Source of the DNA: Bacteroidales bacterium UBA3742 | Lineage (GTDB): Bacteria; Bacteroidota; Bacteroidia; Bacteroidales; Paludibacteraceae | Assembly (NCBI GenBank): GCA_002371785.1 | Contig: DFGU01000077.1 | Location: 1 to 9,386, forward strand | Direction: 5' to 3' | Length of the DNA stretch: 9,386 nucleotides | Part shown: piece after piece, positions 1 to 6,969 of the stretch | Position numbering within the stretch: the stretch's first letter is position 1 | How the letters are laid out: each line of letters starts with the position of its first letter | Position numbers and translations under genes: made by a program | The notes under the pieces: generated by a model | Database searches by the model: none | What the model was told of the DNA's origin: nothing | Seen by the model: only the letters and a program-made list of their open reading frames with translations

Positions 1-1310
1 ACAGTGCACGCGCCGGACTGCTGACCGCAGGTGAGGTAAACGACTTCGCAAAATGGACACTATGGGACAGCATTGTTCTGGGTTCGCATGCGAAGTTTGT
101 GCCGAAGTGGGGACTACACCTGACGCAACGCTTCACCGTACAGCTAACCAACCAGAAAGGCTATCCCTTGGCCAACCGCTACGTAGCGCTGACCGACAGC
201 CGCGGTACGACGCTCTTTCAGGCGCGCACCGACAATACCGGTAAGGCCGAGCTATGGGGAAGCCTGACGCGCAAGCAAGCGCAGGACGGACTCTTCGTTG
301 CGGCCGAAGGACAGCGCGTACAGGCCCGTCCGTATAGCGAGGGACTGATCCGGATCGTGACTGACGAACCGTGCGGTGCACAGGACGAAGCGGACGTGCT
401 GTTCGTCATAGATGCTACTGGCTCGATGGGCGATGAGCTGCGCTATCTATGCGCCGAGATGAAGGACGTGATACGCCGTTCGCAAGGCGCCGTAGAGGGC
501 CTCAAGATCCGTACCGGAGCGCTGGTATATCGTGATCATGGCGATGACTACCTGACGCGTATCTCGCGACTGACGAGCGATATCAACCTCACGCAGCAGT
601 TCCTGGACCGTCAGCATGCCGGCGGCGGAGGCGACTTTGAGGAAGCTGTACCGGAGGCACTGAAGGCGGCGCTGAACGTAGCCGACTGGAACGACGAGGC
701 GCGAGCACGGATCTTATTCTTGGTGCTGGATGCACCCTGCCACGACGATTCGGCTACGATCCAGATGCTGCACGAACAGGTGCGCAACGCAGCCGCGATG
801 GGCGTTCGCATCGTGCCCGTAGTATGCAGCGGATTGGACAAGTCGGGTGAACTGCTGATGCGCGAGATAGCACTGACCACCAACGGTACGAGTTTCTTCC
901 TGACCGACGACTCGGGCATAGGCGGTGAGCACCTGAAGCCCACGACAGATAGTCTGAAGGTGGAGCACCTGAACGATATGCTGGTGCGCACCATTGTGGA
1001 GTTTACGACCATGCCGAATTGCGAGCCGGGCGTAGCAGAAGAAGAGCAGCAGGATGAGGAGGGACAGTTTGTTCCGAATCCGTTCAAGGCCGAGGACCTG
1101 GCCGCGAATCCCGACCTGCCGCACGGACCGACGACGCTCTACCTGATAGACGTGAGCGGCAAGTTGCTGACGATCCTGGAAGGTGACATGCAGGGCATGA
1201 CGGCCGAGCAACTGTCGACGCGGTACGGGCTGAGCACAGGCGTCTATTTCCTAAAAGCCTTCTACGACGGGCAATGGCATACCAGAAAGCTTTTAGTTAG
1301 AGGATTATAA
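1..1310 (+). CDS. vWA-domain protein with T9SS-type C-terminal sorting domain (5' partial)
   Basis: The reading frame is open from base 3, so the gene starts outside the window; a GTG at 99 is internal and is not the start. About 435 residues are visible. The first part has an LTAGEVNDFAKW motif followed by a beta-rich segment. A von Willebrand A domain follows, with the metal-site motif DATGSMGDE beginning at base 411, a YRDHGDDY segment near 525-550, and a GGGGDFEEA loop with its Asp at 633. Next comes an acidic linker near 1035-1065. The last 80 codons (1071-1310) start with VPNPF, continue through LYLIDVSGKLL and end GVYFLKAF...RKLLVRGL, which matches the layout of type A T9SS sorting domains. 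I infer a protein exported by the T9SS and held at the cell surface or released, with metal-dependent ligand binding. The partner is unknown. The vWA call is strong; the sorting domain is likely. Confidence 0.85.
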   Translation, partial: SARAGLLTAGEVNDFAKWTLWDSIVLGSHAKFVPKWGLHLTQRFTVQLTNQKGYPLANRYVALTDSRGTTLFQARTDNTGKAELWGSLTRKQAQDGLFVAAEGQRVQARPYSEGLIRIVTDEPCGAQDEADVLFVIDATGSMGDELRYLCAEMKDVIRRSQGAVEGLKIRTGALVYRDHGDDYLTRISRLTSDINLTQQFLDRQHAGGGGDFEEAVPEALKAALNVADWNDEARARILFLVLDAPCHDDSATIQMLHEQVRNAAAMGVRIVPVVCSGLDKSGELLMREIALTTNGTSFFLTDDSGIGGEHLKPTTDSLKVEHLNDMLVRTIVEFTTMPNCEPGVAEEEQQDEEGQFVPNPFKAEDLAANPDLPHGPTTLYLIDVSGKLLTILEGDMQGMTAEQLSTRYGLSTGVYFLKAFYDGQWHTRKLLVRGL

Positions 1311-1320
1311 TTTTAGAAAA

Positions 1321-1473
1321 AAACATAAAAAACCCTTTTGAATGATTAAAAACTACGTTTTTATGTATCTATTGCTGCTAAAAAGTCCTCAAAAGTAAAC
1401 TTTCAGTACTTTTTATCATCAATATCTACAACTTAGCAAGTTTAATCATTCAAAAGACATAAACATAAAAAAC
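1321..1473. repeat. 13-bp direct repeat flanking the inverted-repeat segment
   Basis: The 13-mer aaacataaaaaac occurs at 1321-1333 and again, identical, at 1461-1473, just outside the arms of the 16-bp inverted repeat. The distance from repeat to arm is 1 nt on the left and 4 nt on the right. This could be a target-site duplication of an inserted element. The unequal spacing and the low-complexity A-rich sequence weaken that reading. Confidence 0.45.
1335..1456. repeat. 16-bp perfect inverted repeat bounding a 122-bp AT-rich segment
   Basis: The left arm at 1335-1350 reads cttttgaatgattaaa and the right arm at 1441-1456 is its exact reverse complement; the next bases on both sides do not pair. 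The 90 bases between (1351-1440) contain a second 8-bp inverted repeat, taaaaagt at 1379-1386 with actttttа-type partner at 1408-1415, so the segment can be drawn as nested hairpins. It lies between the stop of the + strand vWA gene and the end of folK, and has no ORF of note. It could be a miniature transposable element, a structured 3' UTR or a small RNA; sequence alone does not decide. Confidence 0.6.
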
Positions 1474-1481
1474 AGCTTAAG

Positions 1482-1514
1482 AACCGTTAGCGAATTTCCG
1501 CTAACGGTTTTTTT
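1482..1514 (+). terminator. intrinsic terminator of the vWA transcript, overlapping the 3' end of folK
   Basis: A perfect 11-bp stem, aaccgttagcg at 1482-1492 with cgctaacggtt at 1499-1509, closes a 6-nt loop and runs into seven T's at 1508-1514 on the + strand. It lies 171 nt after the vWA stop codon. The hairpin overlaps the last codons and the stop of folK on the other strand. In the minus direction the stem is followed by CTTAAGCTG before a T run, so it should act mainly on + strand transcripts and at best weakly on folK transcripts. Confidence 0.85.
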
Positions 1515-1903
1515 ACGAAATCGCGTAGGGTCCAGAGCGGATGAGGGAGCGTCAGCTCGTCGGACGAGAGACGTATCTCGCGGCCCTCGTCATCGTAGGC
1601 GAGGATGAGGTCGATGTCCAGGGTACGATCGTGGTACGTGCCGTCCGTGGACTTATGCGCGCGCCCGTGCGTGCGTTCTATATATTGTGTATAGTGGAGC
1701 AAATCGATAGGGGAAAGCGAGGTACGCAGCGCGATGCAACAGTTGCAGAATGCATGCTCCGACCGAAATCCCCAGGGCTCGGAGTAGAAGAACGACGAAC
1801 AAGCCGTGACCTGTCCGGCCTCGCGGCCGAGCTGATCAATCGCGCTCCGGATCGTCTGCTCCCGATTGCCCAAATTGGCTCCGAGTGAGAGATAGACAAG
1901 CAT
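1487..1903 (-). CDS. folK: 2-amino-4-hydroxy-6-hydroxymethyldihydropteridine pyrophosphokinase (HPPK)
   Basis: A 138-residue cytosolic enzyme that transfers pyrophosphate from ATP to 6-hydroxymethyl-7,8-dihydropterin, the step before dihydropteroate synthase in folate synthesis. Family landmarks are in order: VYLSLGANLGNR at 3-14, SEPWGF at 41-46, the metal and substrate segment HDRTLDIDLIL at 91-101 with the paired acids Asp96 and Asp98, and LPHPLWTLRDFVKKPLAEI at the C terminus. The frame stays open up to 2023, but the ATG at 1903 leads straight into the first beta strand, and the upstream part has no family resemblance, so this start is chosen. Length is normal. The start lies 68 nt inside cvpA, suggesting coupled translation. 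No other folate gene is visible. The final codons form the hairpin of the convergent terminator. Confidence 0.93.
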   Translation of the reverse strand: MLVYLSLGANLGNREQTIRSAIDQLGREAGQVTACSSFFYSEPWGFRSEHAFCNCCIALRTSLSPIDLLHYTQYIERTHGRAHKSTDGTYHDRTLDIDLILAYDDEGREIRLSSDELTLPHPLWTLRDFVKKPLAEIR

Positions 1904-2354
1904 TGGCAAGTCGGTAGGTAGGAGAGTAGAGAATAGACTGCGCGCGCACAGACTCAGAGATGAAGGGCTTAGCCTCGTTGATACGACCGAGCGCAAAGAC
2001 GATGATGAGTACGGCCAGCGCACCCTTGCCGAGTCCGACCACGGCGCCCAGCAGGCGGTTGAGTCCGCTCAGGTGGGCCGCCTTGACCAGTTCGCCCAGC
2101 AGGCGGCTCAGCAACGACACTGCGCAACTGATTACCACAAAGATGAGGGCATAAGCCACGGCTTCGGCCAGCATGGGATGGAGGTCCCACAATTCGCATA
2201 GCCAGGCCGCACCGTCCTGACCAAAAAGGCGAGCGAAATAGATACCTACGGCCGTAGATACCACGCCCACGATGGAACGGATAAATCCCCGTAGGGCGCC
2301 TTCAATAAGGCCCCCTACGAGGATGATCAGTATGAGGATATCAATCCAGCTCAC
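1836..2354 (-). CDS. cvpA: CvpA-family inner membrane protein
   Basis: A 172-residue hydrophobic protein with four predicted membrane segments, at about 4-20, 26-44, 62-83 and 101-123. The last carries the CvpA family hallmark LNRLLGAVVGLGKGALAVLII. E. coli CvpA is linked to colicin V production and envelope stress; the molecular function is not well settled. I chose the GTG at 2354 because the protein then begins SWIDILILI, directly at the first membrane segment, and because it sits 4 nt after the stop of the upstream DUF5689 gene. An ATG at 2414 would add 20 residues of poor character and overlap that gene. The last 22 or so codons, a hydrophilic tail after the membrane core, overlap the start of folK in another frame. 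Confidence 0.85.
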   Translation of the reverse strand: MSWIDILILIILVGGLIEGALRGFIRSIVGVVSTAVGIYFARLFGQDGAAWLCELWDLHPMLAEAVAYALIFVVISCAVSLLSRLLGELVKAAHLSGLNRLLGAVVGLGKGALAVLIIVFALGRINEAKPFISESVRAQSILYSPTYRLANACLSLTRSQFGQSGADDPERD

Positions 2355-2358
2355 GCAA

Positions 2359-3600
2359 TTACTTGTCGTTAGGATCGTACTCCATAGGCGTCCACGGATC
2401 GGAGGTGTCGCCATGATAGTACATGACTACATCCTTGATGCCAAACTCCGAGATACCGATACCGCGCGGGGTAATCGACCATTCGTAGCCGTCCAAACCG
2501 CTGGCAGTCAGATCCTTAGCATTGTCCTGGTACCAGCCAAGGATACCGGCAACGGTGCCCTCATAGTCCTTGCAACCCGTGACGCCGGTCTTGTTGGCGC
2601 CGGGCAGGTAGAAGTAGGCAAACTTGGCATACTCGGAGTTGGAGCACATGATGGTTGTGGCAGAGGTAGCCGGAGTATTATCCATGATATCGCAGAGCAG
2701 ACGTCCTTGCGGGTAACCGATATTCTGGGTAGAAGGTGCAAAGACATTGGCACCGCCTACCGAGTCGGGGTGACCCACTACGCAGTCCACAATATTGCTA
2801 CCGTCCTGGTACTTGCCGCTGAAGCGGACATTCTTGACCACCACGAGTCGTCCGTCAAGCTTGCGCACCCTGTCCATGCCGGCAGCATCGATCGTCGGTT
2901 TGCGCGGTATCTCGGTGAAGAGTTGCGAGAGGCTGAGCGTATCGTACTGCAACTTTGAGCGATCGGGCAGGCCGATCATCTTGGTGTTGCGGCGGAAGAC
3001 GCTACCCGAGATACGACCCGGTGCCCATCCTACCTTCTGTGTCGCGTTCATAGCGTAGATATTATTGTTGTAGGACGGTACGCAGAGTTGCGGCTGGTTG
3101 GAGTAGCGACCTACGGCCAGTCCGTTGCAGCGGATGATGATCTCCTGGCCCATCTGGTACATACCGTGGCTGGAACCCAGATCAACGGAGATACGCAGGT
3201 TCTGCTGCTGGCCGCCTACGATCTGCTGGATGACCATCGACTTGTAGAAGTTGCCCTCGTAGTCGTCGGTGGTGACGCGTCCGCGGATATAGATTCCGCG
3301 ACCGTAGGTAGGCAGCGTATCCACAGAGAAGAGGTAGAAGCCGTTACCATTGGTAGCGCGCTCGCGGTACTGGCTGGTATCGCTCCAGAAATTACCTTTC
3401 TCGGTCATGAAGGTGTCGAGAAACTCGTTGAGCTCGAATATCTTGTATCCCTCGGGGTTCTCATCGGCGAGCAGGGCATCCAGATTGGCCTCCTGGACAA
3501 ATACATCGTCCTCGGTCAGGGCCTTGGGCTCGCATGCAGTGAGCGAGAGAAGTACTAAAGTACTAAGTACGAAGTACAAAGGATTTTTTATAGTCTTCAT
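2359..3600 (-). CDS. DUF5689-type surface lipoprotein
   Basis: A 413-residue lipoprotein precursor. Residues 1-22 are a signal peptide ending in the lipobox LTAC, with Cys23 as the lipidated residue; the following EPKALTEDD is charged, as in Bacteroidetes lipoproteins exported to the surface, though this is suggestive only. Residues about 100-175 have the DUF5689 pattern: IYIRGRVTTDDYEGNFYKSMVIQQ, then GQEIIIRCNGLAVGRY, an OB-like beta fold. The second half (about 245-385) has LDGRLVVVKNVRFSGK, a SEYAKFAYFYLPG segment and GTVAGILGWY, typical of the C-terminal half of such proteins. Its ATG lies 5 nt after the stop of the outer membrane protein gene, so the two are translated from one mRNA and probably work as a pair at the outer membrane. 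Ligand and activity are unknown. Confidence 0.85.
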   Translation of the reverse strand: MKTIKNPLYFVLSTLVLLSLTACEPKALTEDDVFVQEANLDALLADENPEGYKIFELNEFLDTFMTEKGNFWSDTSQYRERATNGNGFYLFSVDTLPTYGRGIYIRGRVTTDDYEGNFYKSMVIQQIVGGQQQNLRISVDLGSSHGMYQMGQEIIIRCNGLAVGRYSNQPQLCVPSYNNNIYAMNATQKVGWAPGRISGSVFRRNTKMIGLPDRSKLQYDTLSLSQLFTEIPRKPTIDAAGMDRVRKLDGRLVVVKNVRFSGKYQDGSNIVDCVVGHPDSVGGANVFAPSTQNIGYPQGRLLCDIMDNTPATSATTIMCSNSEYAKFAYFYLPGANKTGVTGCKDYEGTVAGILGWYQDNAKDLTASGLDGYEWSITPRGIGISEFGIKDVVMYYHGDTSDPWTPMEYDPNDK

Positions 3601-3605
3601 AGTGC

Positions 3606-6600
3606 TTAGAATTTATACGTTACAGTAAGGAAGAAGTTCACGCCCCAAGCGTAGTAGTACTTAGACGGATACTTCCATGCATTGGCCGTGATGACCGAGT
3701 TCTGATAGTCCGCTTGACCCTGACGTACGGCGCGCGGCAGACGAGCCTGCTGGTAACCACCGGTCTTGAAGTGGGTGTTGTTGGTGAGGTTGGTCACCGA
3801 CAAGTTGATCGACAGTTGCTGGCGGTTAGGCAGATAGATCAGTTTACCTACCGATGCATCGATGATGAAGCGGTTGAGCGGGTTGGTAGCGGCCAGGTTC
3901 TCTTGCATGGTCATGATATTATACGGATACTTGAGAACAGGCACGCCGTTCTGGTCGAGCTGTGCGTTCTGCCAGTTGACGTTGCCATCGGCATCCATCG
4001 TAGGCTGGTTGAGCGGCATATCGTCGGTGGTAGCAATAGCGTTGGCATAGCCGTCGCCAAACCATCCGTTGACAGCCGTACCGTCCGTACGCTGGCCGGT
4101 GTAGAGGCCCTGCATGCGGCGCGAAGGAGCTACGGAGAGGTAGTTCCAGTCGTGGTAGTTGACGGTAACGTCGGCAAACCACATCTTGGGGTGGAAGAAC
4201 GAGAGCTTGAGGCTGGCGTTAGCCTGCGGACCGGTAGAGAGACGTACGCCCTTGAGCAGCACTCTGTCCACGGTCTCGAAGATAAGCTCCTGGGTAGCTA
4301 TTTCCTGAGTCATCGGCATACCGTTCTCAGCCGAAGTGATAGCGGTGGGGTTGCTGGTATAGCGATAGTCGCCTACGCTTGCTGCACCGGTCAGGGTGAA
4401 GTAGGTGCCGAGCTTTACGGAGAGTGCCGCCTCGATACCCATGTAGCGCTTGTCGATACCGGTCATAGCCTGGTTGACGAAGGTACGAGCCTCGTCGTCG
4501 TAGTAGCCGTTGAGCTCGGTTCCGTCCCATGTTTGGGTGAAGAAACCGGTGACGCGACCGCGAACGATCGGGTAGTTGAACTCGTAGGTCAGGTCGGCCG
4601 AAGCCACCTTCTCGCTAGCAGCGTAGAAGTCCTTGAGCGACTTAGCCTGGTCGTGGGTATAAATGGTGCTCACTACGCGGTCGTGTACGCGTTGCGAAAC
4701 ATAAGCATCGCGTGCGTAGGGTGCGCGTGTCTCTGCCAGGGCATTCAGTTTGAGTCGGTTACGACCGTTGATCTTGTATGTCAATCCGAGTTTGAAGGCC
4801 GGGTCGAGGAAGTAGTGTGCTTCACCTATCAGCAGGTTGCCCGGTGCGGTGTTGATGCCGTTAGCCAGATCGTTGAGGGCCTTATGACCGAGGTACTGCC
4901 AGTAGGTATCGGTGCCGTACTTGGCATCGTTACGCTGTGCCAGGGTCGTGAGGTACCATGCACGTCCGTTGTACATATTGGAGGTACGCTGCATCGAGTT
5001 GAAGTTCAGCTGCAGGGCGTAGAAGAGGTCCACCTCGTGGAAGTTCCACTCGTTCTGGAACCAAGCCTTCATGTTGCCCATGTTGATGCGATAGTCGTAG
5101 CCGAAGCGACGGTCGGTAGTGTTGATAATATTGTCGTAGCCGTCACGAATCTCGTTCTTACGGATATTGGCGATATCGGCCTGGGTGAAACCGCTATTGG
5201 TAGCGAGCTCTTTGATGTCACGATCGGCAAAGGCATCGATATCGATCCACTGGTTAGCGCCCATCAGGTCGTCGATGGTCTTATAGTGGATACCCTGCGA
5301 GTACTTACCCTCCAGACCCAGCGTCATACGGAGATGATCATACTTGGTATTCTGGTAGTTAACGGATGCGATAGCCTCCTGTATGTCGTTGTGGCGGCGC
5401 TCGATGAAGTAGCGTGCAGCCCCGTTGGGGTTGTTGGCATTGTTGGCATAGTTGGCGGCATAGAGGTTGTCCCAGTCAATCTGAGTGGTCTTGTTGTCGC
5501 GCGTTTGCCAGAGGCGTACCAGCGTGTTGTACTGCTCGGCATTGACGGACGGACCTACAAGGTTGCCGTCAGCACCCTGGAAGGCCGAACCCATCGCGTT
5601 GCCGTTCATGTCCTCGCCGATGAACAGACCGTAACCGTAGGGCGTACCGTCAGCCTTGTAGAGTTGGTCGGCCGACGTCTCGTAGTTGAGGTTGCCGATC
5701 TGTGCATCCCACATAGCGGAAGGCAGGTTGCGGTAGTAGTCCGGACGTGGATCGGGCGCGTTGAAGTAGTTGAGGGCCGAGTTGGAATACCAGGAATAGT
5801 GGTAACCTACAGCAAACTTCATCTTCTGCCAGTCATCGATCTTGAGGTCGAAGGCAGCGATCACGGTCGGGTCGAACGACTTAACGATACGCGAGTTGCG
5901 CACCTTGCCGTTCTGGTAACCCCAGTAGGGGTTGTAGTTGATAGAGCCGGTCAGGTCATATACTTCCTGCGTAACGGCTGCGTTCTGTCCGCGCTCGGTC
6001 GGCGCACCAAAGGTGAGTAGGCGCAGGCGGTTGCCGTTCTGCCACTGCTTCTCAGCCGAGAAGAAATAGCCGAGCGAGTAGTACTTGATACCCTCACCGA
6101 TGATACCCTTGTTGTCGATATACGGCGAGAAGCGGTATGCCAGTTGGCCGATGAAGGCCCATCCGTTCGGCAGTACGCCTGAGGCGTAGGTCGCGTTGAT
6201 ACGAGCCTTGTAGTTACGGTTCGTTCCGGCTGCACCCACTTTCCATCCCTGTGCATAGCGGCTGGCGCCCATCATGTAGTTGGTCGACTGGCCCAGGTCG
6301 CCGAAAGTGAAGGTGGTTGCCTCCATGGGGTTGAGTACGTCTTTGTAGCGGCTGGCGTCGTTCAGACCACCCATAGCCGAGTAGTTGAACTGTCCGCGCT
6401 CTGCCGAGTTGAAGTTCAGACCCTCGATGTAGTAGGTCTCCGAACCTGCGGAAGCGTAACCACGGTTGCGGTAACGCGCTGTGGACCAGGCAAAAGAGGT
6501 GGTTGAATTGAAGACGTCGGTCGTGGCCGAACTGGCGCTGGCTTGTGCCTGGGAACGTCCCTCGTCATCGTTCATCTCCTCTTCGGTAAGGTTGAGCAGG

Positions 6601-6932
6601 ATCTCATCCTGAGTCTGCTTGGCGATGTCTTGTTGGAGCTGGATAGCCGGCATGTCGAGCGTCTGGTTCTCCTGGAGGAGGACGAGTTCGATGGTGCCGA
6701 CATAGCCATCAGCTTCTACAATCACTTCTTCGTCGGTAGCTTCCAGATAGAGCAATTGGAACTCTCCGGCAGCGTTGGTCGTGGTCGCGATGTTCTGGTT
6801 GCCGAGCAGCACCTTAGCGCCCGAGATAGGCGTGCCTGTGCCGGCGTCAACCACTTGACCTCGCAACGTAGTCTGAGCCATGGCTGAAATAGTCAGCCCC
6901 AGACCCAACAGCAATGTCAGTAGTTTTTTCAT
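3606..6932 (-). CDS. TonB-dependent-receptor-like outer membrane protein with carboxypeptidase-regulatory-like domain
   Basis: An 1108-residue outer membrane beta-barrel. Residues 1-19 are a signal peptide cut after AMA, before Gln20. Residues 22-97 form a carboxypeptidase-regulatory-like beta sandwich (LRGQVVDAGTGTPISGAKVLL), the N-terminal domain seen in many Bacteroidetes receptors. A linker (about 103-135, with EILLNLTEEEM) precedes a divergent plug: TTDVFNSTTSFAWSTARYRNRGY near 137-159, YYIEGLNFNSAERG at 167-180 and MGGLNDASRYKD at 187-198. The rest is an aromatic-rich barrel ending VTYKF with a terminal Phe, as expected for BAM-assembled proteins. I see no clear TonB box. The family imports or binds large ligands across the outer membrane using TonB energy; the substrate here is unknown. 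The adjoining DUF5689 lipoprotein is the probable partner. Confidence 0.88.
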   Translation of the reverse strand: MKKLLTLLLGLGLTISAMAQTTLRGQVVDAGTGTPISGAKVLLGNQNIATTTNAAGEFQLLYLEATDEEVIVEADGYVGTIELVLLQENQTLDMPAIQLQQDIAKQTQDEILLNLTEEEMNDDEGRSQAQASASSATTDVFNSTTSFAWSTARYRNRGYASAGSETYYIEGLNFNSAERGQFNYSAMGGLNDASRYKDVLNPMEATTFTFGDLGQSTNYMMGASRYAQGWKVGAAGTNRNYKARINATYASGVLPNGWAFIGQLAYRFSPYIDNKGIIGEGIKYYSLGYFFSAEKQWQNGNRLRLLTFGAPTERGQNAAVTQEVYDLTGSINYNPYWGYQNGKVRNSRIVKSFDPTVIAAFDLKIDDWQKMKFAVGYHYSWYSNSALNYFNAPDPRPDYYRNLPSAMWDAQIGNLNYETSADQLYKADGTPYGYGLFIGEDMNGNAMGSAFQGADGNLVGPSVNAEQYNTLVRLWQTRDNKTTQIDWDNLYAANYANNANNPNGAARYFIERRHNDIQEAIASVNYQNTKYDHLRMTLGLEGKYSQGIHYKTIDDLMGANQWIDIDAFADRDIKELATNSGFTQADIANIRKNEIRDGYDNIINTTDRRFGYDYRINMGNMKAWFQNEWNFHEVDLFYALQLNFNSMQRTSNMYNGRAWYLTTLAQRNDAKYGTDTYWQYLGHKALNDLANGINTAPGNLLIGEAHYFLDPAFKLGLTYKINGRNRLKLNALAETRAPYARDAYVSQRVHDRVVSTIYTHDQAKSLKDFYAASEKVASADLTYEFNYPIVRGRVTGFFTQTWDGTELNGYYDDEARTFVNQAMTGIDKRYMGIEAALSVKLGTYFTLTGAASVGDYRYTSNPTAITSAENGMPMTQEIATQELIFETVDRVLLKGVRLSTGPQANASLKLSFFHPKMWFADVTVNYHDWNYLSVAPSRRMQGLYTGQRTDGTAVNGWFGDGYANAIATTDDMPLNQPTMDADGNVNWQNAQLDQNGVPVLKYPYNIMTMQENLAATNPLNRFIIDASVGKLIYLPNRQQLSINLSVTNLTNNTHFKTGGYQQARLPRAVRQGQADYQNSVITANAWKYPSKYYYAWGVNFFLTVTYKF
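5431..5457 (-). repeat. 9-nt tandem repeat inside the outer membrane protein gene
   Basis: Two identical copies of ttgttggca at 5431-5439 and 5440-5448 are followed by a third with two mismatches (tagttggcg). On the coding strand this gives the Asn-rich run NYANNANN. Because the unit is a multiple of three, gain or loss of copies would change loop length without breaking the frame. The location is probably a barrel loop, by inference only. Confidence 0.5.
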
Positions 6933-6969
6933 AAAAGATTGGTATTAAAAAATTAAAGTTAAAAAATAT
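6933..6969 (-). promoter_or_regulatory. AT-rich leader of the outer membrane protein gene; possible promoter
   Basis: Only 4 of the 37 bases between asnS and the outer membrane protein start are G or C. There is no Shine-Dalgarno sequence, as is usual in Bacteroidetes, where AT-rich leaders favour translation. On the minus strand TAACTTTA (6961-6954) resembles the Bacteroidetes -7 element TAnnTTTG, but no TTTG element is found at the expected distance upstream. A promoter here is possible and unproven. Confidence 0.3.

Noticed and set aside
99..101. GTG at 99 as the start of the vWA gene
   Set aside because: The frame continues without a stop to the window edge and the residues before it (LTAGEVNDFAKW) look like real family sequence.
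1311..1486. Small protein gene in the intergenic gap
   Set aside because: No open frame of useful length with a plausible start is seen; the region is better described by its repeats and the terminator.
1904..2023. Upstream extension of folK by 40 residues
   Set aside because: The added part is Ser/Leu/Arg-rich, lies inside cvpA and resembles no HPPK; the ATG at 1903 gives a normal family N terminus.
2355..2414. Upstream ATG start for cvpA
   Set aside because: It would overlap the end of the DUF5689 gene and add 20 residues before the first membrane segment; the GTG at 2354 fits both spacing and family start.
3714..6020. 768-residue antisense ORF on the + strand
   Set aside because: It mirrors the outer membrane protein gene in the codon-aligned frame, is rich in Val, Gly and Leu without any motif or domain, and is explained by codon bias of the real gene, which has a signal peptide, recognisable domains and a barrel end.
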